From the NCBI GenBank assembly GCA_937873345.1, contig CALMRL010000091.1, positions 1 to 10,704 on the forward strand: 10,704 bases of DNA, read 5' to 3'. Source of the DNA: an uncultured Beijerinckiaceae bacterium. Lineage in GTDB: Bacteria > Pseudomonadota > Alphaproteobacteria > Rhizobiales > Beijerinckiaceae. Below, in pieces: positions 1-6,821 of the stretch. The notes under the pieces were generated by a model. It had not been told where the DNA came from, ran no database searches, and saw only the letters and a list, made by a program, of their open reading frames with translations. Every line of letters begins with the position of its first letter. The first letter of the stretch is position 1. Both the position numbers and the translations under genes were made by a program.

Positions 1-755
1 CGCTGCTGCGGCGCGGCGACCTGCCGGCCGACGTGCGGATCGCCCTCGTCGCCGCCGCGTCGCGCACGCTGGCCGCGCTTGTCGCCGAACGCGGCTGGCT
101 GAGCGGGGCGCGGATGGAGCGCATCGCAGTCGAGGCGCGCGACCGCGCGACCGTGGCCATCGGCGTCGAAGTCGCAGCGGGACAGCGAGCCGCCCTGGCC
201 TCGCACCTGCGCGAAACAGGGCAACTCACCGTGGGTCTCGCCTTCCGCTCCATCCTCAGCGGCGGCCTCGACCTGTTCAGAGCCGTCCTTTGCGAATTGA
301 CCGGCATCGCGCCTGGGCGTGTCGATGCTCTGCTGCGTGCCTGCGGAAGCACCGGCTTCGCTGCGCTCTACCGCGACGCCGGCCTCCCCGAAGAACTGTT
401 GCCGGCGTTTCGCGCCGCCCTGCGGGCGGCGACGGGCGTCGTTCCCTCCGAGCGATCCGGTCTGTCGCTCGCGGCCGTCACGCGGGTGATCGCTTCGTGC
501 GAGGGCCTCGACGACGCCGCGCTCGACAGGCTGATCGTCATGCTGCGGCGCTTCGAGGCGGAAGCAGCGCGCGATGAGGCGCGCGCCCGCGCCGGCGCGA
601 CGCCCGTCACGCGATCACCGCCGGCGGAGCCGCTGCTGCTGCCGGCCCTCGACACCGCGCAACCGCACCGCGCCGGAGCCGCGCGGCTCGATCATCGCCA
701 GCCGCGATACACCATCGACCTTGCTGCCATCGAAGCGCAGCTCCACGCGGCTTGA
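1..755 (+). CDS. DUF2336 family protein, C-terminal part (5' end outside window)
   Basis: The reading frame is open from base 3 to a TGA at 753-755, so about 250 residues of a longer protein are visible and the start lies off the left edge; an internal GTG at 33 is unlikely to be the true start. The pattern is that of DUF2336, an alphaproteobacterial family of unknown function: alpha-helical, Ala/Arg/Leu-rich repeats with the recurring phrases ALVAERGWLS, GQLTVGLAFRSILSG, LFRAVLCELTGI, LLRACGSTGFAALYRDAGLP and LLPAFRAAL. The last 80 residues are low complexity (Ala, Arg, Pro) and end in a short conserved-looking tail, RYTIDLAAIEAQLHAA. No membrane segment or catalytic motif is visible in this part. 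The gene converges on nudK, with about 100 bases between the two stop codons. Family recognition comes from remembered homologues; the function is unknown. Confidence 0.8.
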   Translation, partial: LLRRGDLPADVRIALVAAASRTLAALVAERGWLSGARMERIAVEARDRATVAIGVEVAAGQRAALASHLRETGQLTVGLAFRSILSGGLDLFRAVLCELTGIAPGRVDALLRACGSTGFAALYRDAGLPEELLPAFRAALRAATGVVPSERSGLSLAAVTRVIASCEGLDDAALDRLIVMLRRFEAEAARDEARARAGATPVTRSPPAEPLLLPALDTAQPHRAGAARLDHRQPRYTIDLAAIEAQLHAA

Positions 756-858
756 ACCATCGGACCGGAAAAGGCGTCAGCGGTTTGCGGAGCATCCGAC
801 GCGGCACAGGAGGTAAAGCCTCGGAGAAAGTCCGCGACCAGATCCGATGATCGAGGTC

Positions 859-1467
859 TCAGCCTCTCTCCATCAGCCCCGTGGCCTTGGCGTGGTAGAG
901 GTGCAGCAAGGTCTTGACGTCGATGATCTCGCCGCGCTCGACCCAGTCCAGCGCCCCGTCGAGCGTCGTCTCGATCACCTCGATGTCCTCGCCCTCGTCG
1001 ACCAAGCCGCCGCCGGCTGCGATGCGATCCTCCGCCGTGTAGGGCGCCACGAAGAAGGTCATGCGCTCGCCGAAGGAGCCGGGCGACGAGTACGCCTCGA
1101 ACAGCCGCCGCGGTGTCCCTGAGAGGCGGATGCCGCACTCCTCCTCGGTCTCCTTGATGATGCGGGTGAGCGGATCGGCGCCCTCCAGCTTGCCGGCGCA
1201 GGTCTCGATCAGAGCATCGCGACCGTCCTTGAGGAAGGCGACGCCACGGAACTGCCGGATCAGGATGATCGTGCCGCGCGCCCGGTCGTAGGGAAGGATG
1301 GAGGCGCCGTCACCCGTGTCGAGGATCTCGCGGGTCAGCGTGCCCATATCGCCGTCGCGGCGGCGGCGGCGGAAGACAATGCGCTCCAGCCGGCCAAAGC
1401 CCTCGTGGATCAGCCGACGCTCGGTGATTTCGATCGAGTCGCTCAAGGGACCAAAATCCTCGACCAC
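859..1467 (-). CDS. nudK: NudK-type Nudix hydrolase (GDP-mannose / nucleotide-sugar pyrophosphatase family)
   Basis: A 202-residue Nudix hydrolase, the usual length for NudK/ADP-ribose pyrophosphatase enzymes, which split the pyrophosphate of nucleoside diphosphate sugars using Mg2+. Visible landmarks follow E. coli NudK in order: LIRQFR (69-74), ETCAGKLEG (88-96), the Nudix helix with KETEEECG (105-112, holding the metal-binding glutamates), FEAYSSPG (123-130), FFVAPY (138-143), GGG and EDIEV (152-164). As in NudK, a Lys replaces the usual Arg of the Nudix box. The start is GTG at 1467; the same frame has a stop (the nadK stop at 1489-1491) just upstream, so the start must lie within 1468-1488 or here, and no strong ribosome site is visible. 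It lies 21 bases after nadK on the same strand and is probably cotranscribed. Substrate is not decided by sequence: GDP-mannose is the closest model, ADP-ribose an alternative. Confidence 0.88.
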   Translation of the reverse strand: MVEDFGPLSDSIEITERRLIHEGFGRLERIVFRRRRRDGDMGTLTREILDTGDGASILPYDRARGTIILIRQFRGVAFLKDGRDALIETCAGKLEGADPLTRIIKETEEECGIRLSGTPRRLFEAYSSPGSFGERMTFFVAPYTAEDRIAAGGGLVDEGEDIEVIETTLDGALDWVERGEIIDVKTLLHLYHAKATGLMERG

Positions 1468-1488
1468 GGCCTGCCCGGCAGCTCTCGA

Positions 1489-2241
1489 TCAGTAGCCGAA
1501 CTGTTCGAGCAAGATGCGCTCGTCCAGCGAATAGCCGGGATCGTGGAGCAGGACCAGGCCGGTCGCGAGGTCCATCGCGATCTCCACCCGCACCACGTCG
1601 CGCACCTCGAAGTGGTCGGCGACCGCGGACACCGGGCGCTTCTCGCCTTCGAGCACATCGACCGCCACCTCCGCGGCATCGCGCAGCAGCGCGCCGCGCC
1701 AGCGTCGCGGGCGGAACGCCGAGATCGGCGTGAGCGCCATCAGCGAGGTGTTGAGCGGCAGGATCGGTCCGCCGACCGACAGGTTGTAGGCGGTGGAGCC
1801 GGCAGGCGTCGCGACCATCACCCCGTCGGCAATCAGCTCCGGCATCCGCTCGACGCCGTCGATGGAGATGCGCAGCTTCGCCGCCTGGTAGGTTTGGCGC
1901 GACAGGAACACCTCGTTGATCGCCCGCGCCTCCAAGACCTCTCCCGCCGCGGTGGTCGTGCGCATCACGAGGGGATGGATGATCGAGGGCTGAGCGGCCT
2001 GGAGCCGCTGCAGCAGGTCCTGTCCCCCGCCTTCCCGCGCATCGTTCATCAGGAAGCCGACCGACCCGCGGTTCATGCCGAAGATCGGCAGGCCGGAGCC
2101 CATGAAGCGGTGGAGGGACTGCAGCATCAGGCCGTCGCCGCCCAATGCCACCACCACCCCCGCCTTATCGGGGGCGGCATCGCCGTAGGCCGCGGTCAGG
2201 CGCTCGCGCGCCACCTCCGCCTCGGGCGATCCGGACGACAC
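1489..2241 (-). CDS. nadK: NAD kinase (N-terminus uncertain)
   Basis: ATP-dependent NAD kinase, a cytoplasmic enzyme making NADP+ from NAD+ and the only known source of NADP. Diagnostic motifs in the 250-residue reading: VALGGDGLML with the catalytic GGDG at 34-37, GMNRGSVGFLMN (55-66), the NE pair of AINEVF (109-110), and the long signature DGVMVATPAGSTAYNLS (139-155), followed by the beta-rich C-terminal domain ending LDERILLEQFGY. The GTG at 2241 is the only ordinary start codon in the open frame, but the frame continues upstream to a TAG at 2335-2337, and the codons just before the GTG read QNRIAF. RIAFV(S/A)SG is the expected first beta strand of alphaproteobacterial NadK, so the annotated start probably truncates the protein. 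Translation may begin at a non-standard codon (for example ATT at 2299-2301), or the upstream sequence may be altered. It is followed after 21 bases by nudK in the same frame. Confidence 0.92.
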   Translation of the reverse strand: MSSGSPEAEVARERLTAAYGDAAPDKAGVVVALGGDGLMLQSLHRFMGSGLPIFGMNRGSVGFLMNDAREGGGQDLLQRLQAAQPSIIHPLVMRTTTAAGEVLEARAINEVFLSRQTYQAAKLRISIDGVERMPELIADGVMVATPAGSTAYNLSVGGPILPLNTSLMALTPISAFRPRRWRGALLRDAAEVAVDVLEGEKRPVSAVADHFEVRDVVRVEIAMDLATGLVLLHDPGYSLDERILLEQFGY

Positions 2242-2274
2242 GAACGCGATGCGGTTCTGCCACGTGGCACCGTC

Positions 2275-2304
2275 GCGATCAGGAGTGGCGCGATCAGGAA
2301 TGGC
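2275..2304. repeat. Two tandem 15-base units at the 5' end of nadK
   Basis: GCGATCAGGAGTGGC (2275-2289) is followed directly by GCGATCAGGAATGGC (2290-2304), 14 of 15 bases identical. On the nadK strand the units read in frame as ATPDR and AIPDR, immediately before the NadK-like N-terminal sequence. The copy is a likely slippage duplication in the region where the nadK start codon should be. Confidence 0.85.
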
Positions 2305-2332
2305 GCGGGTCCCGGGCGGGAAGATGTGACGA

Positions 2333-2361
2333 GACTAGCCGCACACTCCCGGCGGAGCAAA
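2333..2361 (-). promoter_or_regulatory. Possible sigma-70-type promoter for nadK-nudK
   Basis: On the minus strand TTTGCT (2361-2356) and CTAGTC (2338-2333) are separated by exactly 17 bases, resembling the alphaproteobacterial TTGAC-N17-CTATAT type only loosely. The site lies in the gap between the small secreted gene and nadK, about 90 bases before the GTG at 2241, in the right orientation to drive nadK-nudK. A CCGCAC/GTGCGG inverted pair (2339-2344, 2364-2369) overlaps the spacer. The match is weak and rests on spacing and position. Confidence 0.28.
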
Positions 2362-2401
2362 GGGTGCGGCGCGACGGAGCATTCGCTGCCGGGGCAGCTC
2401 G

Positions 2402-2725
2402 TCAGAAGCGTTCGCGAAGGGCGTGGCGATGGCGACGGACGTGATGGACCGCGCGTCGCGTCACTTCCGTGCCGTAGATCGGCTGATCGACGAACAGCTC
2501 GATCTCGGCACGCGCCGGCACGGCGACACAGGCCCCGCCGTAGCTCGGCTCGAAGCCGGGCGAGCAGTAGTATTCCACCCTATGGATCGTCGGAGCGCCG
2601 GGCAAGCCGCCCACCGGACCACTCATCGCAAACAGACCCGCCGCCGGCAGGCCGACCGCCGCCTGCGCCGTGCCGGCGGTGAATGCGAGGGCCAGCGCGA
2701 GACCGGCTGCGAGGCGCGTCATCAT
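2402..2725 (-). CDS. Small secreted hypothetical protein with signal peptide
   Basis: I do not recognise a family with confidence. The open frame extends upstream to 2884, but the start is best placed at the double ATG (2725 or 2722): from there the protein opens with a clear Sec signal peptide, a short basic start, a hydrophobic Leu/Ala core (residues 5-18) and an AQA cleavage site at about residue 22. The mature part of about 85 residues is Gly/Pro-rich at first, then has one cysteine pair in YYCSPGFEPSYGGACVAVP (Cys54 and Cys66), likely a disulfide in the periplasm. It ends in a strongly basic, histidine-rich tail with HHVRRHRH. The CxPGF-Pro-Tyr-Gly-Gly-Cys pattern distantly recalls small GCG_CRPN-type exported proteins, but the match is partial. 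A GGGA ribosome site precedes the ATG and sits inside a palindrome. Neighbours give no functional clue. Confidence 0.7.
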   Translation of the reverse strand: MMTRLAAGLALALAFTAGTAQAAVGLPAAGLFAMSGPVGGLPGAPTIHRVEYYCSPGFEPSYGGACVAVPARAEIELFVDQPIYGTEVTRRAVHHVRRHRHALRERF

Positions 2726-2729
2726 GTGT

Positions 2730-2741
2730 TCCCGATCGGGA
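2730..2741. repeat. 12-base palindrome over the ribosome site of the small secreted gene
   Basis: TCCCGATCGGGA is a perfect palindrome ending four bases before the ATG at 2725 on the minus strand. Its GGGA half is the only ribosome-site-like sequence for that gene, so an RNA hairpin with a GATC loop and four GC-rich pairs could mask it. It could equally be a protein-binding site or chance. Confidence 0.55.
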
Positions 2742-2785
2742 GCGACGCCCGAAACGGCCCGCTCATCGCCCTGCGCCAGCCTAAC

Positions 2786-2797
2786 CGATCGCGATCG
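2786..2797. repeat. 12-base palindrome CGATCGCGATCG upstream of the small secreted gene
   Basis: A perfect palindrome about 60 bases before the ATG at 2725 and 45 bases from the TCCCGATCGGGA palindrome, with which it shares CGATCG. Possible operator half of a two-site arrangement; short GC-rich palindromes are also common by chance in such a genome. Confidence 0.4.
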
Positions 2798-2880
2798 ACC
2801 CTCCCAGGCGAACCGAAGCGCGTCCACGCGCTTTGCCGCGACCTGTGCCCCCGCTGCAATAGCCGCAGCCGCCGGGCCGC

Positions 2881-4878
2881 TCACGGGCCGGTGCTGGCGA
2901 CGATCGAGAGGTGGTCGAGCAACGCGTTGGGATCGTTCAGCAACTCGGCATCGGCGGCGCCGAGCCCGTCGGCGCTGGTGACACCGATGTGCAGCGGCTG
3001 TTTGGGATCGGCGATGAAGCGGGCGATCGCATCCTCCACCGGCTTCAGCTTCGCCGGATCGCCGGCCAGCACCGGCAGCTTGTTGCGGACGAGGTCGATC
3101 GCGTTCTCGCGCTCCTGCGCGACGCCGATGCCGTCCTGCGTCGCGCGGTAGGCGAGCAGCCTATCAACCAAGCCGACATCGACAACCGCGAGATCGATGC
3201 CCTTGAACGTCATCGCGGCGACCGCGGCCTTCTGCGTATCGACATCGCGCGAGATGATCGCGTCGGTCACCTTGCCGAGCTGCAGCTTCACCGTGGCCTT
3301 GCCCATGCCGACGCCGTTCACCGTCCAGTCGTCGATCGCCAGCGCCTGCGCTGCGGCGTCGTAGCTCGTCGTGACATGGCTCGAAACGTCGAGCTTGGGA
3401 TAGCCGAGCGCGATCAGCATCGGCGACATGTCGGGGCGGATCGTGACTTGGAGATCGTCGACCTGCATCGTGCTCCGGGGCGGCAGGCCGTCGATCTTCG
3501 ATCCCTCGACGGAGAGGCCGGCATGGTTGAACTCGAAGGTCAGACGCTTCGCGGGCTGCCCGTCCTCCGCGGTGTCGACGTCGAAGGACATGCCCGACAG
3601 GTCGAGGCTGCCGATAGCCGGCGCGGTCTTGCCATCGAGGGTCGGCGGCAGCCGGAGGTCCTTCAGTTCGGCGCTGGGAAGCGACACGTGATTCGCATCC
3701 TGATCGTAGTGCAAGACCTGCAGGGTGGCGTCGCCAATCTGGCGGTCATGGACATCGGTGACCGTCAGGCGCGCGACCCGCACCGGCCCGTCCTTGGCCG
3801 CCTGCGCCGGCGTCACCACGAGATCGTCGGCCTGCAGGAGGTCGACCGAAACGGACGCGGCGATGTCGCCGACGAAGGCGTCCACGGCCGGGTCGCCGGG
3901 CTTGCCGGTGGCGAGCAGCATGCTGCGCGCCTGGCTGCTCAGGCCGAGCGGGCGCGCCTTCAATCCCGCTTCCTTCAACGATGCCAAGGTCACGCTCGGG
4001 CCCTGGTCGCCGTCGTGCAGCCTGATCGCGCTGACGACGAGGGACTGCGCGAGAATCTGCTGCGCTTCCCGATCGTCCGTGCGGGTGACGGTGGCGACGT
4101 GCACGATCTGGCCCATGTCGACGCCCGTCATCTGTAAGCCGCCGGTTTCGGCGATACTGGTGCCCTTGGCCGATTTCGTTTTGAGGATCCCCGGACCGGC
4201 GCTGCCCACCGCCGCCGTGCCGCCCGCGATCGAGGCGAACAGCACCTGCTGCTGGTCCCAATGCTGCTCGAAGTCGCCCTGCACCGTGTCGGCCTTGATC
4301 TCGGGCATCGCGATCGAGGCCGCGTTGAGGCGCCGAAGCCTCGCCTCGATGGTCTCGCTGCTGTTGACGTCGAGCAACGCGGCGACATCCGCGTCGCTCA
4401 GCGTCGTGCCCGCGATCTCGATCTTCGGGATCGTGTAGGTGACCCCCTCGTAGGTGATGACGACGTTCTCGGCGTCGGCAACGCCGGGAGCCTGCCCCGT
4501 CGGCCGGCCTGTCTGACCCGATGCGACGCCCGGCGCGACTTCTTCCGGCGCGCCCCCAGCCTTCGGGAAGGCCTGCGCCGACGGCACGAGCAGCGAGGCA
4601 AGGGACGCGACGACGCTCCGCCTGGCCGCGAGGTGCAGCCGACCGATGCGCAGCCGGGTCCGCGGGGCGTCGAAGGCGATGCCGCGCAGGGTGAGGCCGC
4701 CATCGAGGACGTCGAACGACGCATCGGCGACGGTGAGACCGGGCCGGCCGTCGATCAGGCGCGCCAGCGCGGTGCGGGCCTGCATCTCAGCGCCAAGGCC
4801 GGCGCACAGCAGGGCTGTCAGCCCGGCCGCCGCGGTCACGCCGGCAAGCTTGATCGGACCTGGACTCACGGGCGTCAT
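2881..4878 (-). CDS. Large membrane-anchored periplasmic protein of unknown function (AsmA/YdgA-like style)
   Basis: A 665-residue protein that I cannot assign to a named family. The start is put at the ATG at 4878 (a GAGGAG touches it, so the GTG three codons later is an equally good start); the open frame extends to a TTG at 4950 with poor support. Residues 9-28 form one hydrophobic segment (LAGVTAAAGLTALLCAGLG), a signal anchor; the Cys there lacks a lipobox. The rest is soluble and predicted periplasmic, with alternating short hydrophobic strands and Gly/Asp turns, for example GLTLRGIAFDAP and RIGRLHLAAR near the start and SYDAAAQALAIDDWTVNGVGMGKATVKLQLG near residue 540. Such modules recall AsmA-, YdgA- or DUF2125-like proteins of the inner membrane. 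The C-terminus is helical (LLAYRATQDGIGVAQERENAIDLVRNKL). It lies between erpA and the small secreted gene, all on one strand, but gaps of about 125-155 bases suggest separate units. Confidence 0.75.
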   Translation of the reverse strand: MTPVSPGPIKLAGVTAAAGLTALLCAGLGAEMQARTALARLIDGRPGLTVADASFDVLDGGLTLRGIAFDAPRTRLRIGRLHLAARRSVVASLASLLVPSAQAFPKAGGAPEEVAPGVASGQTGRPTGQAPGVADAENVVITYEGVTYTIPKIEIAGTTLSDADVAALLDVNSSETIEARLRRLNAASIAMPEIKADTVQGDFEQHWDQQQVLFASIAGGTAAVGSAGPGILKTKSAKGTSIAETGGLQMTGVDMGQIVHVATVTRTDDREAQQILAQSLVVSAIRLHDGDQGPSVTLASLKEAGLKARPLGLSSQARSMLLATGKPGDPAVDAFVGDIAASVSVDLLQADDLVVTPAQAAKDGPVRVARLTVTDVHDRQIGDATLQVLHYDQDANHVSLPSAELKDLRLPPTLDGKTAPAIGSLDLSGMSFDVDTAEDGQPAKRLTFEFNHAGLSVEGSKIDGLPPRSTMQVDDLQVTIRPDMSPMLIALGYPKLDVSSHVTTSYDAAAQALAIDDWTVNGVGMGKATVKLQLGKVTDAIISRDVDTQKAAVAAMTFKGIDLAVVDVGLVDRLLAYRATQDGIGVAQERENAIDLVRNKLPVLAGDPAKLKPVEDAIARFIADPKQPLHIGVTSADGLGAADAELLNDPNALLDHLSIVASTGP

Positions 4879-4963
4879 CTCCTCATCGGCCGCCGGGCGT
4901 GCCGGCTTGGCGATCCGCACCCTTTTCGGGGAGGTGAGGTGTCGATGCAAGGCGCCATGACCC

Positions 4964-4978
4964 GCTGCCCCGCGCAGC
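4964..4978. other. Short hairpin downstream of erpA
   Basis: GCTGC-CCCGC-GCAGC forms a five-pair stem with a five-base loop about 27 bases after the erpA stop. There is no T-run after it in either direction, so it is at best a weak or Rho-assisted transcript end in front of the large hypothetical gene. Confidence 0.22.
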
Positions 4979-5004
4979 GTCAGCCGAGAGCCTTGCGCGC
5001 CACC

Positions 5005-5400
5005 TCAGATCGCGAAGGAGGTGCCGCAGCCGCAGGAGGCGGTCGCCTGGGGATTGCTGATCTTGAAAGCCTGACCCATCAGGTCGCTGACGAAATCCAC
5101 GGTCGAGCCGCGGAGGTACTCGAGCGACATGGCGTCGACGAGCAACACGGCACCCTCGCGCTCGACGACGAGGTCCCCGTCGTCCGCCTCGGTGACGATC
5201 GTGTAGGTGTACTGGAAGCCCGAGCAACCGCCGCCGTCCACGCCGATCCGTAGCCGCGCGTCCGGACCCTCGCCGCTGAGGATCGCGGCGATGCGCTTCG
5301 CCGCCGACGCGGTCAACGTAACCGTCGGCCCCGCCGCGCCGCTGCCCTCCCTCGACGGTTCCGCGCCGCGGGGGTCCTGTCCGATAAAGCCAGCATCCAT
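5005..5400 (-). CDS. erpA: A-type iron-sulfur cluster carrier, ErpA/IscA family
   Basis: A-type carrier that receives Fe-S clusters from the SUF or ISC scaffold and passes them to apo-proteins in the cytoplasm. The fold is complete: LTASAAKRIAAIL, then RIGVDGGGCSGFQYTY (51-66), LVDAMSLEYLRGSTVDFV (87-104), FKISNPQA (112-119) and the C-terminal SCGCGTSF. The three ligand cysteines, C59, C123 and C125, are all present. The start is the ATG at 5400, giving 131 residues with a 25-residue variable N-terminal extension rich in Gly and charged residues; the frame is open further to 5583, but that part has no family character. A GACAGG ribosome-like site precedes the ATG. The gene is divergent from dgt and has a good promoter-like sequence about 100 bases upstream. 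IscA and SufA are close relatives; ErpA is preferred from memory of this gene neighbourhood in Rhizobiales. Confidence 0.93.
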   Translation of the reverse strand: MDAGFIGQDPRGAEPSREGSGAAGPTVTLTASAAKRIAAILSGEGPDARLRIGVDGGGCSGFQYTYTIVTEADDGDLVVEREGAVLLVDAMSLEYLRGSTVDFVSDLMGQAFKISNPQATASCGCGTSFAI

Positions 5401-5445
5401 CTCGACGACCTGTCCTGATTGCCGCGATCCGTCCGCGGAGCCGCG

Positions 5446-5461
5446 CCCGACATGCGTCGGG
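5446..5461. repeat. Inverted repeat CCCGAC-N4-GTCGGG in the erpA leader
   Basis: Six-base arms flank ATGC, 46 bases before the erpA ATG and inside the predicted erpA leader. It could be an operator for a dimeric regulator or a small RNA stem. It does not match the iron-control boxes I know for Irr, RirA or IscR. Confidence 0.4.
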
Positions 5462-5504
5462 ATGGGGATCGCATCGGCCGTCCCCTTGCGCGACTTCTCC
5501 ACCC

Positions 5505-5533
5505 TAGATACGTGCGAGCCCGCAGCGGCGCAA
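5505..5533 (-). promoter_or_regulatory. Probable sigma-70 promoter for erpA
   Basis: On the minus strand TTGCGC (5533-5528) is followed after exactly 17 bases by TATCTA (5510-5505), close to the alphaproteobacterial housekeeping pattern. It sits in the 181-base divergent gap between erpA and dgt and would give an erpA leader of roughly 95-100 bases. No comparably spaced site was found for dgt on the other strand: TTGCGC (5486-5491) and TAGATA (5505-5510) are only 13 apart. Confidence 0.45.
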
Positions 5534-5581
5534 TGAACGGGCGGACAGCCGAGCGCTCGGCTCCGCCCCCGCGGGATCACC

Positions 5582-6793
5582 ATGGACAGAGCCGCCTATG
5601 CCGCCGATCCCAGCCGCAGTCCCGGCCGCCTGCTTCCCGAATCGCGCTCGCCGACCCGCTCCGACTTCCAGCGCGACCGCGACCGCATCATCCACTCGAC
5701 CGCTTTCCGCCGACTCGCTCACAAGACCCAGGTCTTCGTGCCGCACGAGGGGGATCACTACCGCACCCGCCTGACCCACTCGATCGAGGTCGGCCAGCTC
5801 GCCCGCGCCCTGTCGCGCTCGCTCGGTCTCGACGAGGACCTGGCGGAGGCGGTGGCGCTGGCCCACGACCTCGGCCACACCCCCTTCGGCCATACCGGCG
5901 AGGAGGTGCTCGATGCGCTGATGGCGGGGGCGGGCGGCTTCGACCACAACGCGCAGACGCTCCGCATCGTCACCAAGCTGGAGCGCCGCTACGCCGCTTT
6001 CGACGGGCTGAACCTCGCCTTCGAGACGCTGGAGGGACTCGCCAAGCACAACGGCCCCTTGCTGCGGCGTGACGGCCAGCCCGTCGCCGCCTACGCCAAG
6101 CGCGGCCTGCCCGGCATCTTCCGCGAGGTCGACGCGCTGCGCCCGCTCGGTCTCGACCGTCATGCCACCGCCGAGGCGCAGGCGGCGGCGCTCGCCGACG
6201 ACATCGCCTACAACGCCCACGACCTCGACGACGGCCTGCGCGCCGGCCTGTTCACGCTCGCGGAGTGCTGCGCCGTGCCCTTCCTCGCCTCGCTCATCGA
6301 GGAGATCGCGGCGCGCCATCCCGGCCTCGACGACAGCCGCACGGTGCACGAGCTGGCGCGGCGCATCATCACCCGTTTCGTCGAGGACGTGACGCGCGAG
6401 GGCGCAGCGCGGCTCACCGGGCTCTGCAGCGTCGATGAGGTGCGCGACGCTGAACGGCCGGTTATCGCCTTCTCGTCGGCGATGGCGGCGGTGAAGGACG
6501 AGGTGAAGGGCTTCCTGTGGGTCCACCTTTACCGATGCCCAGAGCTGGTCGCGATCCGCGAGCAGGCGGCCGAGGTGGTCCGCGACCTGTTCCTCGCCTT
6601 CCGCGACCGACCCTCGCTGATGCCGGCGGAGTGGGCGGACAAGGCCAGCCTTTCCGACCACTCCGGCCGGCGCGAGCGGGTCGTCTGCGACTATCTCGCC
6701 GGCATGACCGACCGCTACGCCTTGGCCGAGCACCGCAGGCTGTTTCCGGTCACCCCAGCGCTTCGCTACGGCGCGCAGCCGAGCCGGGACTGA
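5582..6793 (+). CDS. dgt: Deoxyguanosinetriphosphate triphosphohydrolase-like protein (HD domain)
   Basis: A 403-residue dNTP triphosphohydrolase of the bacterial Dgt-like type, which removes triphosphate from dGTP or other dNTPs in the cytoplasm and so affects dNTP pools. The N-terminus has the family pattern of SRSPTRSDFQRDRDRI (21-36) followed by FRRLAHKTQV. The HD metal site is complete: H66 in RLTHSIEVGQ, H95-D96 in LAHDLGHTPFGH (94-104), and the distal Asp in ADDIAYNAHDLDDG (205-218). The C-terminal part has the KASLSDHSGRRERVVCDYLAGMTDRYAL stretch typical of these proteins, split here only by an inserted short loop. The ATG follows GGGATCACC, a modest ribosome site. The length fits the approximately 400-residue form without the E. 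coli Dgt insertions. It is first of the plus-strand group dgt-argS-SPOR-nagZ, with 126 bases to argS. Substrate preference cannot be read from sequence. Confidence 0.93.
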   Translation: MDRAAYAADPSRSPGRLLPESRSPTRSDFQRDRDRIIHSTAFRRLAHKTQVFVPHEGDHYRTRLTHSIEVGQLARALSRSLGLDEDLAEAVALAHDLGHTPFGHTGEEVLDALMAGAGGFDHNAQTLRIVTKLERRYAAFDGLNLAFETLEGLAKHNGPLLRRDGQPVAAYAKRGLPGIFREVDALRPLGLDRHATAEAQAAALADDIAYNAHDLDDGLRAGLFTLAECCAVPFLASLIEEIAARHPGLDDSRTVHELARRIITRFVEDVTREGAARLTGLCSVDEVRDAERPVIAFSSAMAAVKDEVKGFLWVHLYRCPELVAIREQAAEVVRDLFLAFRDRPSLMPAEWADKASLSDHSGRRERVVCDYLAGMTDRYALAEHRRLFPVTPALRYGAQPSRD

Positions 6794-6821
6794 AGAGGCC
6801 GAGCGGGCAGCGGGCGGCGCT

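Noticed and set aside
840..859. Imperfect inverted repeat between the convergent DUF2336 and nudK genes as a shared terminator
   Set aside because: The stem is short with a wobble pair and a bulge, and no T-run follows on either strand.
2230..2400. Possible small RNA or riboswitch upstream of nadK
   Set aside because: Only a single CCGCAC/GTGCGG stem overlapping a promoter-like site is visible; no conserved riboswitch pattern can be seen.
1405..2682. 425-residue plus-strand open frame opposite nadK and the small secreted gene
   Set aside because: It is rich in Arg, His and Gln, has no domain character and is fully antisense to genes with clear motifs; long antisense frames are expected at this GC level.
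2726..2884. N-terminal extension of the small secreted protein to 160 residues
   Set aside because: The extension would bury the signal peptide internally and has no family or ribosome-site support; the double ATG at 2725/2722 is a better start.
2911..4137. 408-residue plus-strand open frame opposite the large membrane-anchored protein
   Set aside because: Composition is typical of a GC-rich antisense shadow; the minus frame has a membrane anchor, ribosome site and sensible protein composition.
5504..6733. 409-residue minus-strand open frame opposite dgt
   Set aside because: Antisense to a complete HD-domain gene; low-complexity Val/Gly/Arg composition without recognisable domains.
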